This document shows positions 8,500 through 18,518 of a DNA stretch of 64,000 nucleotides, piece after piece. The DNA is from Desulfotomaculum sp. GTDB lineage: Bacteria; Bacillota; Desulfotomaculia; Desulfotomaculales; Nap2-2B. The notes beneath the pieces are model-generated. The model was not told the origin of the DNA and made no database searches. It worked only from the letters and a program-made list of their open reading frames with translations. Location: assembly GCA_003513005.1 (NCBI GenBank), contig DOTD01000069.1, positions 1 through 64,000 of the forward strand, given 5' to 3'. Numbering within the stretch: position 1 is the stretch's first letter; every line of letters begins with the position of its first letter. The position numbers and the translations under genes were made by a program.

Positions 8500-9650
8500 G
8501 ATACCTCTTCCTCCCCTAAAAAAATCTTTTCAGCAGCCCTTAAGCCGGCGCCTGGTTCTATTTTGCAGCCAATCTGCTGAAGGGCCATTTCAAGCCCTCC
8601 TAAAGCTATTATTATATCCATTTTGTCAGCATAACCCATATGAGCTATCCTGAAGATTTTCCCCTTTAAATGACCCTGTCCGCCCGCAAAAACAATTCCA
8701 TATTGTTTGCGCAATATCTTGCGCAGGTTTTCCACATCATATCCTTCCGGAGCAAAAGCAGACGTAACGGTAGGCGAAGCACAGCGATTTTCGGCAAGAA
8801 GCTTCAGGCCAAGCGCTTTTACACCCGCACGGGCTGCCCTGGCTAAAAGCAGGTGGCGCTCGTAGACGTTTTTCATGCCTTCTTCAAGCATCATGTCAAG
8901 GGCTGCGTTCAAACCGAAGAGAAGCGACACATTTGGTGTATATGCCGTATTCCACTTGGCTATAGATTTCTTCGCCGCCGGCAGGCTGAAATAAAAGCGC
9001 GGGGAAGTGTTTTGGTCAATAATTTTCCAGGCTTTGTCGCTTACACTGATCATGGACAGGCCGGGCGGAAGCATGAATGCTTTCTGTGAAGCGGTGACTA
9101 CAATATCCACCTTCCACTCATCAGTTTTTAACTCAATTCCGCCCATTCCGCTTACACCATCCACCATTAAAAGAGCATCCGTGCCGGATACCAAAGCGCT
9201 TATCCCGGCGATATCGTTGATTACCCCCGTGGATGTTTCATTTTGGGTGGCTAGTACGGCTTTGTAACTGCGGCTGGCCAGCTTCTCTTCAACTACACGC
9301 AGATCAACTTCCCTGCCCCATTCAAAATTAACCTCGTCGACATCAGCGGAGTATGCTTTCGCTATATTGGCGAACCTTTCACCGAAATTACCGGTAATCA
9401 GCGCCAGGACACTGTCCCCCGGGTTTATTACATTGGCAACGGCTGCTTCCATTGCGCCCGTTCCAGAATTTGTGAGCACAAAAAGATCGTTTTTCGTCTG
9501 AAAAACTTCTTTTAGTTTTCCCGCGACGACACTTAAAAGATTTGCGAAATCTTCACTGCGGTGCCCTATAATGGGCATCGACATCGCTGCTGTCACTGCC
9601 GGCGGAAGTGGTGTCGGACCCGGGATCATTAAATATTGTTTGCCCTTCAT
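8496..9650 (-). CDS. class V aminotransferase (alanine/serine-glyoxylate type)
   Basis: A 384-residue PLP aminotransferase of the alanine-glyoxylate/serine-pyruvate group. It opens with MIPGPTPLPPAV and GHRSEDF, typical of this group; the PLP lysine is Lys190 in ASQKAFMLPPG, and VDGVSGMGG holds the cofactor Asp. Overlap with serA suggests that it acts in serine metabolism, either as the phosphoserine-pathway transaminase or in serine/glyoxylate/alanine exchange. The substrate cannot be fixed from sequence. Confidence 0.9.
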   Translation of the reverse strand: MKGKQYLMIPGPTPLPPAVTAAMSMPIIGHRSEDFANLLSVVAGKLKEVFQTKNDLFVLTNSGTGAMEAAVANVINPGDSVLALITGNFGERFANIAKAYSADVDEVNFEWGREVDLRVVEEKLASRSYKAVLATQNETSTGVINDIAGISALVSGTDALLMVDGVSGMGGIELKTDEWKVDIVVTASQKAFMLPPGLSMISVSDKAWKIIDQNTSPRFYFSLPAAKKSIAKWNTAYTPNVSLLFGLNAALDMMLEEGMKNVYERHLLLARAARAGVKALGLKLLAENRCASPTVTSAFAPEGYDVENLRKILRKQYGIVFAGGQGHLKGKIFRIAHMGYADKMDIIIALGGLEMALQQIGCKIEPGAGLRAAEKIFLGEEEVS

Positions 9651-9745
9651 TTTTGTCTCTCCCTTCTTATTTCGAACGCTCCCGTTAAAAATTTAAAACC
9701 TCTTGTCCCTGAATAAAAACAAGGGAAGAAGTTTTTAAGATACTT

Positions 9746-10306
9746 TTAAAGGCCTAAAAAGTATTTATGGAAACGTTGATCAGCCGTTAGTTCAGGATGA
9801 AATGTTGCAGCCAGCATTTTATTTTGTCTGGCCATGACAATCTGACCGTTGTAACTTGCCAGTACCTCTACGTTGGGGCCGGCGCCTGTTATCTGGGGCG
9901 CACGTATAAAAACCGCCCTGAAAGACTCCTCCCCCAGGACCGGTATCGGCAAGTCCTCTTCAAAACTGTCCACCTGGCGTCCAAAGGCGTTTCTTCTTAT
10001 TTTCAGGTCCATTAACCCAAGGCCTGGCAAAGTTGAATCTTCTATCTCTTTCGCCATCAGGATAGCCCCTGCGCAGGTGCCTAAAATAGGCAGGCCTTCG
10101 TTAACCAGTAAGCAGATTCTGTCAAAAAGCTCGTAATCGGCCAGAAGTTTACTGATAGTTGTACTTTCACCCCCGGGAATGATCAAGGCGTCAACGCTTT
10201 GCAGATCTCCCGGCTTGCGAACCTGACAGGAGCTGACACCTAAGCCCGCCAATATCAGCTGGTGTTCCCTAAAAGCGCCCTGTAATGCTAAAACGCCGAC
10301 TATCAC
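9746..10306 (-). CDS. pdxT: pyridoxal 5'-phosphate synthase, glutaminase subunit
   Basis: A 186-residue class I glutamine amidotransferase that feeds ammonia to PdxS. The triad is visible: Cys78 in LGTCAGAILMAK, His170 and Glu172 in ATFHPELT. GGESTT marks the oxyanion region. Its start is five bases after pdxS, a standard pdxST operon. The product, PLP, is the cofactor for the neighbouring aminotransferase and for GlyA. Confidence 0.97.
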   Translation of the reverse strand: MIVGVLALQGAFREHQLILAGLGVSSCQVRKPGDLQSVDALIIPGGESTTISKLLADYELFDRICLLVNEGLPILGTCAGAILMAKEIEDSTLPGLGLMDLKIRRNAFGRQVDSFEEDLPIPVLGEESFRAVFIRAPQITGAGPNVEVLASYNGQIVMARQNKMLAATFHPELTADQRFHKYFLGL

Positions 10307-10310
10307 TGCG

Positions 10311-11195
10311 CTACCAACCCCGATCCTGCATTCTTTGTTCAGGAAGAATAGCCGCTATTTCAAGTCCAGGCATAGCTGTGCCCAGATTTTTTGAAACTTC
10401 AGCAAGAACTGAAGGATCATTGTAATGAGTAGTTGCCGCTACAATTGCACGGGCTCTTGCAGGGGCATTTTCCGACTTAAATATTCCGGAGCCTACGAAA
10501 ATGCCGTCGCAGCCCAGCTGCATCATCATCGCGGCGTCTGCCGGCGTGGCTATTCCGCCTGCGGCGAAATTTACCACGGGAAGCTTCCCCTCACGGGCGA
10601 TTTTGAGCACAAGGTCATAAGGCGCGCGCATTTCCTTGGCCGCCGACATAATTTCCTCTTCAAGCAAATTGGACAGGCGTCTAATTTCACCGGCAACCAG
10701 GCGCATATGGCGCACGGCTTCAACAACATTGCCCGTTCCAGGCTCACCCTTCGTCCGGATCATGGCCGCGCCTTCGCCGATGCGCCTGAGAGCCTCTCCA
10801 AGGTTGCGGGCGCCGCAGACAAAAGGCACATCAAAAGCATGCTTGTTTATGTGATGCTGCTCGTCGGCCGGCGTCAATACCTCACTTTCATCTATATAAT
10901 CAACGCCCAACTCCTGTAAAATCTGCGCTTCGGCAAAATGGCCTATCCGGGCTTTGGCCATTACCGGGATGGTTACTGCTTCCATAATTTTTATAATAAC
11001 AGTGGGATCGGCCATCCGCGCCACTCCGCCGGCAGCCCGAATATCCGCCGGAACCCTTTCTAAAGCCATAACCGCGCAGGCGCCTGCCTCCTCCGCTATT
11101 TTGGCCTGTTCCGGCGTTGTGACATCCATAATAACTCCGCCCTTGAGCATTTCCGCAAGGCCGGTTTTTACTGTCCAGGTTCCCTTCTGAGCCAC
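10311..11195 (-). CDS. pdxS: pyridoxal 5'-phosphate synthase, synthase subunit
   Basis: A 294-residue (beta/alpha)8 PdxS that makes PLP from ribose 5-phosphate, glyceraldehyde 3-phosphate and ammonia. The substrate lysine Lys81 is in VMAKARIGHF and the second lysine region and phosphate loop are in VNFAAGGIATPADAA and GIFVGSGIF. Full length. It lies between gyrA and pdxT on the same strand. Confidence 0.98.
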   Translation of the reverse strand: MAQKGTWTVKTGLAEMLKGGVIMDVTTPEQAKIAEEAGACAVMALERVPADIRAAGGVARMADPTVIIKIMEAVTIPVMAKARIGHFAEAQILQELGVDYIDESEVLTPADEQHHINKHAFDVPFVCGARNLGEALRRIGEGAAMIRTKGEPGTGNVVEAVRHMRLVAGEIRRLSNLLEEEIMSAAKEMRAPYDLVLKIAREGKLPVVNFAAGGIATPADAAMMMQLGCDGIFVGSGIFKSENAPARARAIVAATTHYNDPSVLAEVSKNLGTAMPGLEIAAILPEQRMQDRGW

Positions 11196-11242
11196 GTCTT
11201 ACTCCTCCAGTAATTGTAAAATTATACTAAACCTATTTATTC

Positions 11243-13669
11243 CTATTCCTCTTCCTCTGAACTAATCCTGGCTACTCCTACAACAAGGTCATCCTTATCC
11301 AAACGCATAATCAGAACACCCCGGGTGGAACGGCCCATAACTGAGATTTCGCTTGTTTTCATTCTGATTATAATTCCTTCTTTGGAGATCAGCAAAAGCT
11401 CTTCGTCTTCCTTGACAACTTTAAGAGCGACTACAGGACCTGTTTTGGGGCTTGTCTTAATGTTGATTACTCCATGGCCGCCTCTATTTTGAAGGCGGTA
11501 GTTTTTAACCGGTGTGCGCTTGCCGTGGCCGTTTGCGGTAACGACAAGCACATGGTCCCGGGGTGTAATTACACCTAGACCAACAACAACATCGTCTTTT
11601 TCCAGCAATATGCCCCTGACGCCGCGTGAAGTCCTCCCGTGAGACGAGACCTGTTCTTCATTGAATTTTATAGCTAATCCGTTTCTGGTGCCGATGATTA
11701 CTTCACTGTTCCCATCGGTCAGCATTACATCAACCAGATCGTCGTCTTCGTCCAGGGTAACCGCGATTACCCCGCCTTTTCGGTTGCTGTCAAAAGCGTC
11801 CAGGCGAGTTTTCTTTACAACTCCCTTGCTCGTGGCCATAAACAAATATGAGTCAGGGTCAATCTTTTTGACAGGAATTATCGCGGTTATTTTTTCACCC
11901 GCCTCCAGGGACAGCAGGTTTACCAGAGGAAGTCCCTTGGCCTGCCTGACGGCTTCCGGTATTTCATAGACTTTTAGGCGGTAAGCCTTGCCTTTGCTTG
12001 TAAAAAACATCAAATAATGATGTGTGTTGGAAATGAAAAGATGCTGCACAAAATCCTCTTCCTTTGTGCCCATCCCCAAAACACCGCGGCCGCCTCTTCT
12101 TTGCCTGCGGTATGTATCCAGGGGGATCCTTTTGATATAGCCCTGGTTGCTCACCGTAATCACAACTTCTTCTTCGGCAATCAAATCTTCGTCATTCAAG
12201 TTTACTTCTTCTGTTAATATCTGAGTCCTTCTCTGGTCGGAAAATTTTTCTTTTATATCTTTAAGTTCTTCTTTGATAATTTGATATACTTTTGCCTCAT
12301 CAGCCAGAATGCCGCGCAAGGTTGAAATCTTTTCTCTCAGCTCTTCATATTCACGGTCAAGTTTTTCCCTTTCCAACCCGGTCAGGCGCTGCAGGCGCAT
12401 GTCCAAAATTGCGTCAGCTTGTTTCTGAGTAAGATCAAAGCGCTCACAAAGAGCCTTTCTGGCAATTTCCACCGTTCTGGAAGAGCGTATTGTTTCAATG
12501 ACCTGGTCGATGTGGTCAAGGGCGATTATTAAGCCCTCGACAATATGGATTCTTTCTTCGGCCTTGTTCAGTTCAAATTTGGTTCTTCTCGTGACAACTT
12601 CTTTTTGATGCTTCAGGTAGTGGTAAAGAATCTCACGCAAGTTAAGGACCTGTGGTTTTCCTTCGACAAGCACAAGCATAATTACACCGAAGCTTTCCTG
12701 AAGCTGTGTGTGTTTATAAAGATAATTCAGGATTACCTGGGGATCAACGCCGCGTCTTAACTCAATGACTACCCGCAGTCCCTTACGGTCCGATTCATCC
12801 CTTAAATCGGTTATACCGTCAATCTTTTTTTCTTTAACCAGCTCGGCAATTTTTTCAACCAGCCTTGCTTTATTAACCATATATGGTATCTCATTGACGA
12901 TAATAGCTTCTTTTCCGCTGCCGATTTTTTCGATCTCTGTCTTTGCCCTCATTTTGATCGAACCCCGGCCGCTGCTGTATGCTTCCCTTATTCCCCGATG
13001 GCCCATGATAAATCCGCCGGTAGGAAAATCTGGCCCTTGTACTTTGTCCATAATCTGTTCAACAGTTGTCTGCGGATCATCGATCAGCATGATGATACCG
13101 TCAATAACTTCGCCTAAATTATGGGGCGGGATGTTCGTCGCCATACCGACAGCTATTCCCGACGAACCGTTGATCAGAAGGTTTGGTATACGGGAAGGCA
13201 GGATAACAGGCTCCTCATCAGTTTCATCATAGTTGGGTATAAAATCAACCGTTTCCTTGTCAATGTCCGTCAGCATGGCGCCGGCTATTTTAGCCAGGCG
13301 GGCTTCAGTATAACGCATCGCCGCAGGAGCGTCGCCGTCCAGTGAACCGAAATTGCCATGCCCGTCAATCAAAGGATAACGGCAGGCAAAATTTTGGGCA
13401 AGCCGGACCATGGCGTCATAAACAGACACATCACCGTGAGGATGAAATTTCTGAAGGACAAAACCAACAACATTGGCGCTCTTGCGGTGAGGTTTTTCAG
13501 ATGTCATGCCGAGCTTGTACATTCCGTAAATTATTTTCCTGTGTACGGGTTTTAGACCGTCACGGACATCCGGCAGGGCGCGCCCTATGATAACACTCAT
13601 CGCATAATCAAGATAGGAGTGTTTCATCTCTTCATTTATGTCAATATCCTTAAACTTACCAAGAATCAC
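11243..13669 (-). CDS. gyrA: DNA gyrase subunit A
   Basis: An 808-residue type IIA topoisomerase A subunit. The catalytic tyrosine is in AAMRYTEARLAKI, and the N-terminal GRALPDVRDGLKPVHRKI is standard. The C-terminal pinwheel carries the GyrA box QRRGGRG (after YRR), which distinguishes gyrase from topoisomerase IV and permits negative supercoiling. It follows gyrB by 27 bases in the origin cluster. Confidence 0.98.
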   Translation of the reverse strand: MILGKFKDIDINEEMKHSYLDYAMSVIIGRALPDVRDGLKPVHRKIIYGMYKLGMTSEKPHRKSANVVGFVLQKFHPHGDVSVYDAMVRLAQNFACRYPLIDGHGNFGSLDGDAPAAMRYTEARLAKIAGAMLTDIDKETVDFIPNYDETDEEPVILPSRIPNLLINGSSGIAVGMATNIPPHNLGEVIDGIIMLIDDPQTTVEQIMDKVQGPDFPTGGFIMGHRGIREAYSSGRGSIKMRAKTEIEKIGSGKEAIIVNEIPYMVNKARLVEKIAELVKEKKIDGITDLRDESDRKGLRVVIELRRGVDPQVILNYLYKHTQLQESFGVIMLVLVEGKPQVLNLREILYHYLKHQKEVVTRRTKFELNKAEERIHIVEGLIIALDHIDQVIETIRSSRTVEIARKALCERFDLTQKQADAILDMRLQRLTGLEREKLDREYEELREKISTLRGILADEAKVYQIIKEELKDIKEKFSDQRRTQILTEEVNLNDEDLIAEEEVVITVSNQGYIKRIPLDTYRRQRRGGRGVLGMGTKEEDFVQHLFISNTHHYLMFFTSKGKAYRLKVYEIPEAVRQAKGLPLVNLLSLEAGEKITAIIPVKKIDPDSYLFMATSKGVVKKTRLDAFDSNRKGGVIAVTLDEDDDLVDVMLTDGNSEVIIGTRNGLAIKFNEEQVSSHGRTSRGVRGILLEKDDVVVGLGVITPRDHVLVVTANGHGKRTPVKNYRLQNRGGHGVINIKTSPKTGPVVALKVVKEDEELLLISKEGIIIRMKTSEISVMGRSTRGVLIMRLDKDDLVVGVARISSEEEE

Positions 13670-13696
13670 TGCTGTTTCGCTTCCCTTAAATGAATT

Positions 13697-15610
13697 TTAT
13701 ACGTCCAGGTTGCGGACATTGAGAGCGTTTTCCTGAATAAATTCCCGCCGCGGCTCAACCTGGTCCCCCATCAGCATTGAAAATACAGTGTCCGCCTCAA
13801 TCGCATCTTCAAGGTTTACTCTCAGCATAGTCCTTTTTTCGGGATTCATTGTAGTTTCCCAGAGCTGCTCCGGGTTCATCTCGCCAAGCCCTTTATAACG
13901 TTTTATGGATATGCCGTTTCTGCCGGTTGTTTCCAGCAGTTGTTCCAGTTCGGCATCGTTATAAACATAGTGCTGCATCTTGCCCCTGGATACCTGAAAC
14001 AGCGGCGGCTGAGCTATATAAACATAACCGTGTTCGATTAACTGCCGCATATACCTATAGAAAAAAGTCAACAGCAGCGTCCTGATATGAGAACCGTCAA
14101 CATCAGCGTCGCTCATGATGACAATCCTGTGGTAGCGCGCTTTGGTGATATCAAAATCCTCGCTTATTCCAGTACCAAAGGCTGTAATCATAGCCCGGAT
14201 TTCTTCGTTAGCCAGAATTTTATCCAGCCTGGCTTTTTCCACATTGAGAATTTTGCCCCTTAACGGGAGTATAGCCTGAAAACGGCGGTCGCGGCCCTGT
14301 TTGGCGGAACCTCCAGCCGAATCGCCTTCGACAAGGTAAATCTCGGACTCAGCAGGATTCCGCTCCGAGCAGTCCGCAAGTTTACCCGGCAGTGTGGAAC
14401 TTTCCAGCGCAGTTTTTCTTCTGGTAAGTTCCCTGGCTTTCCTCGCTGCCTCACGCGCCCTGGACGCGGTAACTATCTTTTCAATTAATCTCCTGGAAAT
14501 GGCGGGGTTTTCCTCTAAAAATGTGGTTATTCCGTCCGCTACAACAGAATCAACAACACTTCTGACAATAGTGTTCCCAAGTTTGGTTTTAGTCTGTCCC
14601 TCAAACTGCGGTTCGGGAACTTTAATACTGATCACTGTAGTCAGCCCCTCGCGGATATCTTCTCCGGAAAGTGCAGACATACCGTTTTTAAGTAAATTAT
14701 TTTTTCGGCCGTAATCATTGACGGCTCTGGTCAGGGCGCTTTTAAAACCCGCTTCGTGCGTTCCGCCGTCAACTGTATGAATATTATTGGCGTATGAAAA
14801 CATGCTTTCCACGTAACCGTCTGTATACTGCAAGGCAATCTCAACCTGAATATCTTCTTTTTCCTTGCTGAAATAGATGGGGTTATGCAGAGCGCCCTTG
14901 TTTTTATTTAAATACCTGACAAAATCCTTAATACCGCCTTCATACTGAAAGCTGAACTCCTGATCCGTCCGTTCATCTTTTAATAATATCTTCAAACCTT
15001 TATTTAAAAAAGAAAGTTCCCTCAACCTTTGAATAACAGTTTCCTGATTAAATTCGGTCTCCTCGAAAATTTCAGGATCGGGTTTAAAAGTAATTTTTGT
15101 GCCTGTACAACCTGCGCTTACCGGGCCGCGTTCTTCTAAAGATGTTACTGCCACCCCGCGGCAATATTTTTGAAAGTAAACAAAGTTATCCCTGTTTACT
15201 TCTACTTCAAGCCATTCGGAAAGGGAGTTAACTACAGATACTCCTACGCCATGCAATCCTCCGGAAACCCTGTAACCTTTACCTCCAAATTTACCGCCGG
15301 CATGGAGTATGGTTAAAACCGTTTCGACAGCCGGTAAACCTGTTTTTGGATGTATACCAACGGGAATACCTCTCCCGTCGTCAATAATTGCAACACTTTC
15401 ATCTTTATTCAGGACAACTTCGATACAACTGCAGAATCCTGCCACAGCCTCATCTATGCTGTTATCCACTACCTCGAAAATAAGGTGATGGAGGCCTCTT
15501 GCGCCGGTGCTGCCAATATACATGCCCGGCCTTAGCCTTACGGCCTCCATTCCTTCCAATACCTGAATCTCACCTACGTCATAGTCGCCGTTATTTTCTT
15601 TAAAATCCAA
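13697..15610 (-). CDS. gyrB: DNA gyrase subunit B
   Basis: A 637-residue GHKL ATPase subunit of gyrase. Visible landmarks are RPGMYIGSTGARGLHHLIFEV, the ATP lid GGLHGVGVSVVNSLS, and the TOPRIM motifs EGDSAGGSAKQGRDR and MSDADVDGSHIRTLLLTF. Length is typical of Gram-positive GyrB. It sits between remB and gyrA. Confidence 0.98.
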   Translation of the reverse strand: MDFKENNGDYDVGEIQVLEGMEAVRLRPGMYIGSTGARGLHHLIFEVVDNSIDEAVAGFCSCIEVVLNKDESVAIIDDGRGIPVGIHPKTGLPAVETVLTILHAGGKFGGKGYRVSGGLHGVGVSVVNSLSEWLEVEVNRDNFVYFQKYCRGVAVTSLEERGPVSAGCTGTKITFKPDPEIFEETEFNQETVIQRLRELSFLNKGLKILLKDERTDQEFSFQYEGGIKDFVRYLNKNKGALHNPIYFSKEKEDIQVEIALQYTDGYVESMFSYANNIHTVDGGTHEAGFKSALTRAVNDYGRKNNLLKNGMSALSGEDIREGLTTVISIKVPEPQFEGQTKTKLGNTIVRSVVDSVVADGITTFLEENPAISRRLIEKIVTASRAREAARKARELTRRKTALESSTLPGKLADCSERNPAESEIYLVEGDSAGGSAKQGRDRRFQAILPLRGKILNVEKARLDKILANEEIRAMITAFGTGISEDFDITKARYHRIVIMSDADVDGSHIRTLLLTFFYRYMRQLIEHGYVYIAQPPLFQVSRGKMQHYVYNDAELEQLLETTGRNGISIKRYKGLGEMNPEQLWETTMNPEKRTMLRVNLEDAIEADTVFSMLMGDQVEPRREFIQENALNVRNLDV

Positions 15611-15628
15611 TACAAAACCTTCCTTTGC

Positions 15629-15895
15629 TTACTGTTTCTTTGGAAAGACGCTTTCCAAAATACTATCCGACCTTTTCTTTAAAGTAGCGCTCGAAACGGG
15701 TGAAATAAAAACACCGCGGTCCGTAATTATAAATGCTCTCCCCGATCCCTCATCAGCAAGATCATGGACAAAATTCTCCTCTTTTACAACTGCCAGGTAA
15801 TCTTTAACTATAGATGACTTTTCTACATTGCTGTTTAGAATCATAATTATACATTTTCCTGGGATAGCCACATCTCCTCCCAAATGGATAAGCAT
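15629..15895 (-). CDS. remB: RemB-like (DUF370) protein
   Basis: An 88-residue DUF370 protein, the family of the Bacillus RemA/RemB matrix regulators; RemB (YaaB) lies in this position, before gyrB, in Bacillus. The family signature is MLIHLGGDVAIPGKCIIMILN at the N-terminus and RAFIITDRGVFISPVSSATL at the end. Role in this organism is inferred from position and family only. Confidence 0.85.
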   Translation of the reverse strand: MLIHLGGDVAIPGKCIIMILNSNVEKSSIVKDYLAVVKEENFVHDLADEGSGRAFIITDRGVFISPVSSATLKKRSDSILESVFPKKQ

Positions 15896-15914
15896 CTAAA
15901 ATTCGCCACCTAAC

Positions 15915-17030
15915 TTATAAATTTTTTTCCTCCCGGGGACGGGCCGGCAGTAATAAGGAAAGGAAGTTGTCCCTTTCCAAGGGGCGAATTACAGCTGCAC
16001 TTAATGAACCCGTAAAATCTATAGAAAAATCATCCGTTGGAACAACATGCAAACAGTCCATCAAGTAACGCGCGTTGAAAAAAACTTCCAACGGTTCCCC
16101 CTGATAGTCTGCGTTTAATTTTTCCCTAATCCAGCCAGCAGAAGTATTTAAAAATAAAATACACTGCTGTTTACTGAGTGAAAAATGAATTACCGGAACT
16201 TCTTCCTGCGGCAGAAGCGCAGCCCTTCTTACCGCATCATATGTTTCCCTTACGCCTGCCTGAAGTCGTGAAATATATTTTGCCGGTATGATTTGATTAT
16301 AAAGAGGAAACTGCCCTGCGATCAGCCTTGAGGACAGGATTGTATCCTCTGTGGAAAAAAAGACGTGATTTTGGCCTATTTCAATGACCATATTTTCTTC
16401 TTCAGCTTGTAATATCCTGTTTAACTCACTTAACGCGCTGCCGGGGACAATAACATTTAAAGCCGGTGTTGATACTTCCAGACGTGTTTCCGTTAAAGCA
16501 AGACGATGAGTATCTGTAGCCACAAGGCGGAGTTTTTGGTCCGAAATCTCAAAAAGCACACCTGTGAATAAAGGACGTGTTCGATCTGTGGAAACAGCAA
16601 AAATAGCCTGACGTATCATATCTTTAAAGATTTTTTTTGGCGTCTTGAGAGAATTTTCTCCACTGGGAAGCGGTATTTCAGGAAACTGCTCCGGTGGAAG
16701 ACCGTAAATATTGATTTCTGATTCACCGTATAGAATTCTTGCACAGTCTTTCTCAGGCAAAGTCTCGATACTGATTACATCGTCAGTAAGGTGGCGTATT
16801 ATATCGGATATCTGGCGGGCGGGAAGGCAAATTAAGTCGTTTTCCACAACATTAGCAGGTACTCTGCATTGTGTAGTAAGGTCTATATCAGTCAGAGTAG
16901 CTGTAATAAAGTCTTCTTCCGCCTTGATCAGCATACCGCCCAAAATAGGCATGGTTATCTTGGCGGGGCTTGTTCTATAAACTGTCTGTATTGCATGAAG
17001 GAGGTCTGATCTGTTTATGGTTATTTTCAT
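15915..17030 (-). CDS. dnaN: DNA polymerase III beta sliding clamp
   Basis: About 371 residues forming the three-domain beta clamp. MKITINRSDLLHAIQTVYRT at the start, FAVSTDRTRPLFTGVLFEI and LVATDTHRLALTE in the second domain are family hallmarks. The start is the ATG at 17030, nine bases after AAAGG; the ATG at 17039 abuts that ribosome site. The next gene is remB, 20 bases on; the usual S4-domain gene and recF between them are missing. Confidence 0.97.
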   Translation of the reverse strand: MKITINRSDLLHAIQTVYRTSPAKITMPILGGMLIKAEEDFITATLTDIDLTTQCRVPANVVENDLICLPARQISDIIRHLTDDVISIETLPEKDCARILYGESEINIYGLPPEQFPEIPLPSGENSLKTPKKIFKDMIRQAIFAVSTDRTRPLFTGVLFEISDQKLRLVATDTHRLALTETRLEVSTPALNVIVPGSALSELNRILQAEEENMVIEIGQNHVFFSTEDTILSSRLIAGQFPLYNQIIPAKYISRLQAGVRETYDAVRRAALLPQEEVPVIHFSLSKQQCILFLNTSAGWIREKLNADYQGEPLEVFFNARYLMDCLHVVPTDDFSIDFTGSLSAAVIRPLERDNFLSLLLPARPREEKNL

Positions 17031-17039
17031 CCGCGACAT

Positions 17040-17186
17040 CCTTTCAGGTTCTTGTTTTTATTTAGAGATAAAATAATAGTACTAGTAATAGGAGGTGTGA
17101 TTATGTGGAAACTTTAAAATATCTCAAACCCGGCGTGGGTTTCTTAAAAAAAATTAATGTGCAAAACTTTTATTTAACGGGTTGAT
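17040..17186. other. oriC: dnaA-dnaN intergenic region, possible origin part
   Basis: AT-rich spacer. On the minus strand it contains GTTTCCACA (17104-17112) and TTTTGCACA (17158-17166), two and one mismatches respectively from the DnaA box TTATNCACA, beside runs of A and T. In Bacillus the unwinding element lies in this interval. A small hairpin AAACCC/GGGTTT is at 17126-17142. Assignment as part of oriC is an inference from position. Confidence 0.4.
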
Positions 17187-18518
17187 TTATTGCTGCCGGA
17201 TATTTTCTTCAAGTTCTTTAATAAGCAACTGTAATACCCTGTCATTTTGCATCAGGCCGTTTATTTTTTCACAGGCGTGCATGACAGTGGTATGATCGCG
17301 GCCGCCAAACTCATCGCCTATTTGCGGCAGGGAGCAATCGGTAAGCTGCCTGCATAAGTACATTGCCACATGACGCGGAAAAGCCCTGTCTTTACTTCTT
17401 TTCTTTGTTTTTAATTCCTCCGGCGACAAGTTGTAATATGACGCCACTGCCTTTTGAATTGCTATGATTGTAATTGGTTTTATTTTTTGAGGTGAAAGAT
17501 AGTCCTTTAAAACTTCGATGGCTAATTCCTCCGTTATTTTACATTTATGCAGGGAGGAGAATGCAATCATCTTAATTAAAGCGCCTTCCAACTCGCGTAT
17601 ATTTGATTCGATTTTACTTGCGATGTGAGCAAGTATATCGTTTGAAATTTCCAGTTTTTCAATTTGAGATTTTTTTTGCAGGATGGCAATCCTGGTTTCA
17701 AGATCCGGCGCCTGGATGTCTGCAATCAAACCCCATTCGAATCTTGAGCGAAGCCTGTTTTCCAGTGTAGGGATCTCTTTAGGAAGGCGATCGCACGAGA
17801 TGATGATTTGTTTATTTGCTTCATACAAGGTGTTAAAAGTATGAAAGAATTCTTCCTGTGTTCTTTCTTTTTTTTCTAAAAACTGTATATCGTCAACTAA
17901 AAGAATATCTACATTTCTATAGTTTGCCCTAAATTTACCCATTTCATTTTCCTGAATGGAAGTAATCAGCTCATTTGTAAATCTTTCTGTTGTAACGTAA
18001 GTAATTTTTAAATTCCTTTTGCTTTTAGTTATATGATGGCCGATTGCATGCATGAGGTGTGTCTTGCCAAGGCCAACCCCGCCGTAGATAAAAAGGGGAT
18101 TATAAGCTTCGGCGGGTGATTCGGCTACAGCAAGCGAAGCCGCGTGGGCAAACCGGTTGCTGCTGCCTACAACAAAAGTGTCAAATGTATACCGGTTATG
18201 CAGGTGAGTTTTCTCTGTACCCTGGGCATATTTGGAGTCCTTTATTTTGCCCAGCAGGGAATCAGGTATTTCCCCTACGGTTACAAATTTAAGTTCAATG
18301 TCATCTTCAAGTATATCTTTCAAGATTTCTTTTATTGTCAATGAGTAATGAGTTGTCAGCCATTCCTTTGAAAAATGATCGGGAACCTCGATAAATAATT
18401 CATGGTCGTATATACCTATTGGTTGGGCTGATTGCAGCCAGGTTTCGAAAGAATGCCTGCTTAAACGAGACTCAAGTTTCTCCAGGATATCATTCCAGGC
18501 TTCTTGAACATGATTCAT
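17187..18518 (-). CDS. dnaA: chromosomal replication initiator DnaA
   Basis: A 443-residue initiator. Domain I is residues 1-85 (AWNDILEKLESRLSRHSFETW), the AAA+ domain carries Walker A GGVGLGKTHLMHA and Walker B ILLVDDIQFLEKKERTQ, and domain IV has the DNA-binding signature GGRDHTTVMHACEKI. It starts the minus-strand origin cluster and is divergent from rpmH. Confidence 0.98.
   Translation of the reverse strand: MNHVQEAWNDILEKLESRLSRHSFETWLQSAQPIGIYDHELFIEVPDHFSKEWLTTHYSLTIKEILKDILEDDIELKFVTVGEIPDSLLGKIKDSKYAQGTEKTHLHNRYTFDTFVVGSSNRFAHAASLAVAESPAEAYNPLFIYGGVGLGKTHLMHAIGHHITKSKRNLKITYVTTERFTNELITSIQENEMGKFRANYRNVDILLVDDIQFLEKKERTQEEFFHTFNTLYEANKQIIISCDRLPKEIPTLENRLRSRFEWGLIADIQAPDLETRIAILQKKSQIEKLEISNDILAHIASKIESNIRELEGALIKMIAFSSLHKCKITEELAIEVLKDYLSPQKIKPITIIAIQKAVASYYNLSPEELKTKKRSKDRAFPRHVAMYLCRQLTDCSLPQIGDEFGGRDHTTVMHACEKINGLMQNDRVLQLLIKELEENIRQQ

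Noticed and set aside
13121..13590. Plus-strand ORFs inside gyrA and gyrB
   Set aside because: They are shadows of strongly conserved minus-strand genes and show no family features.
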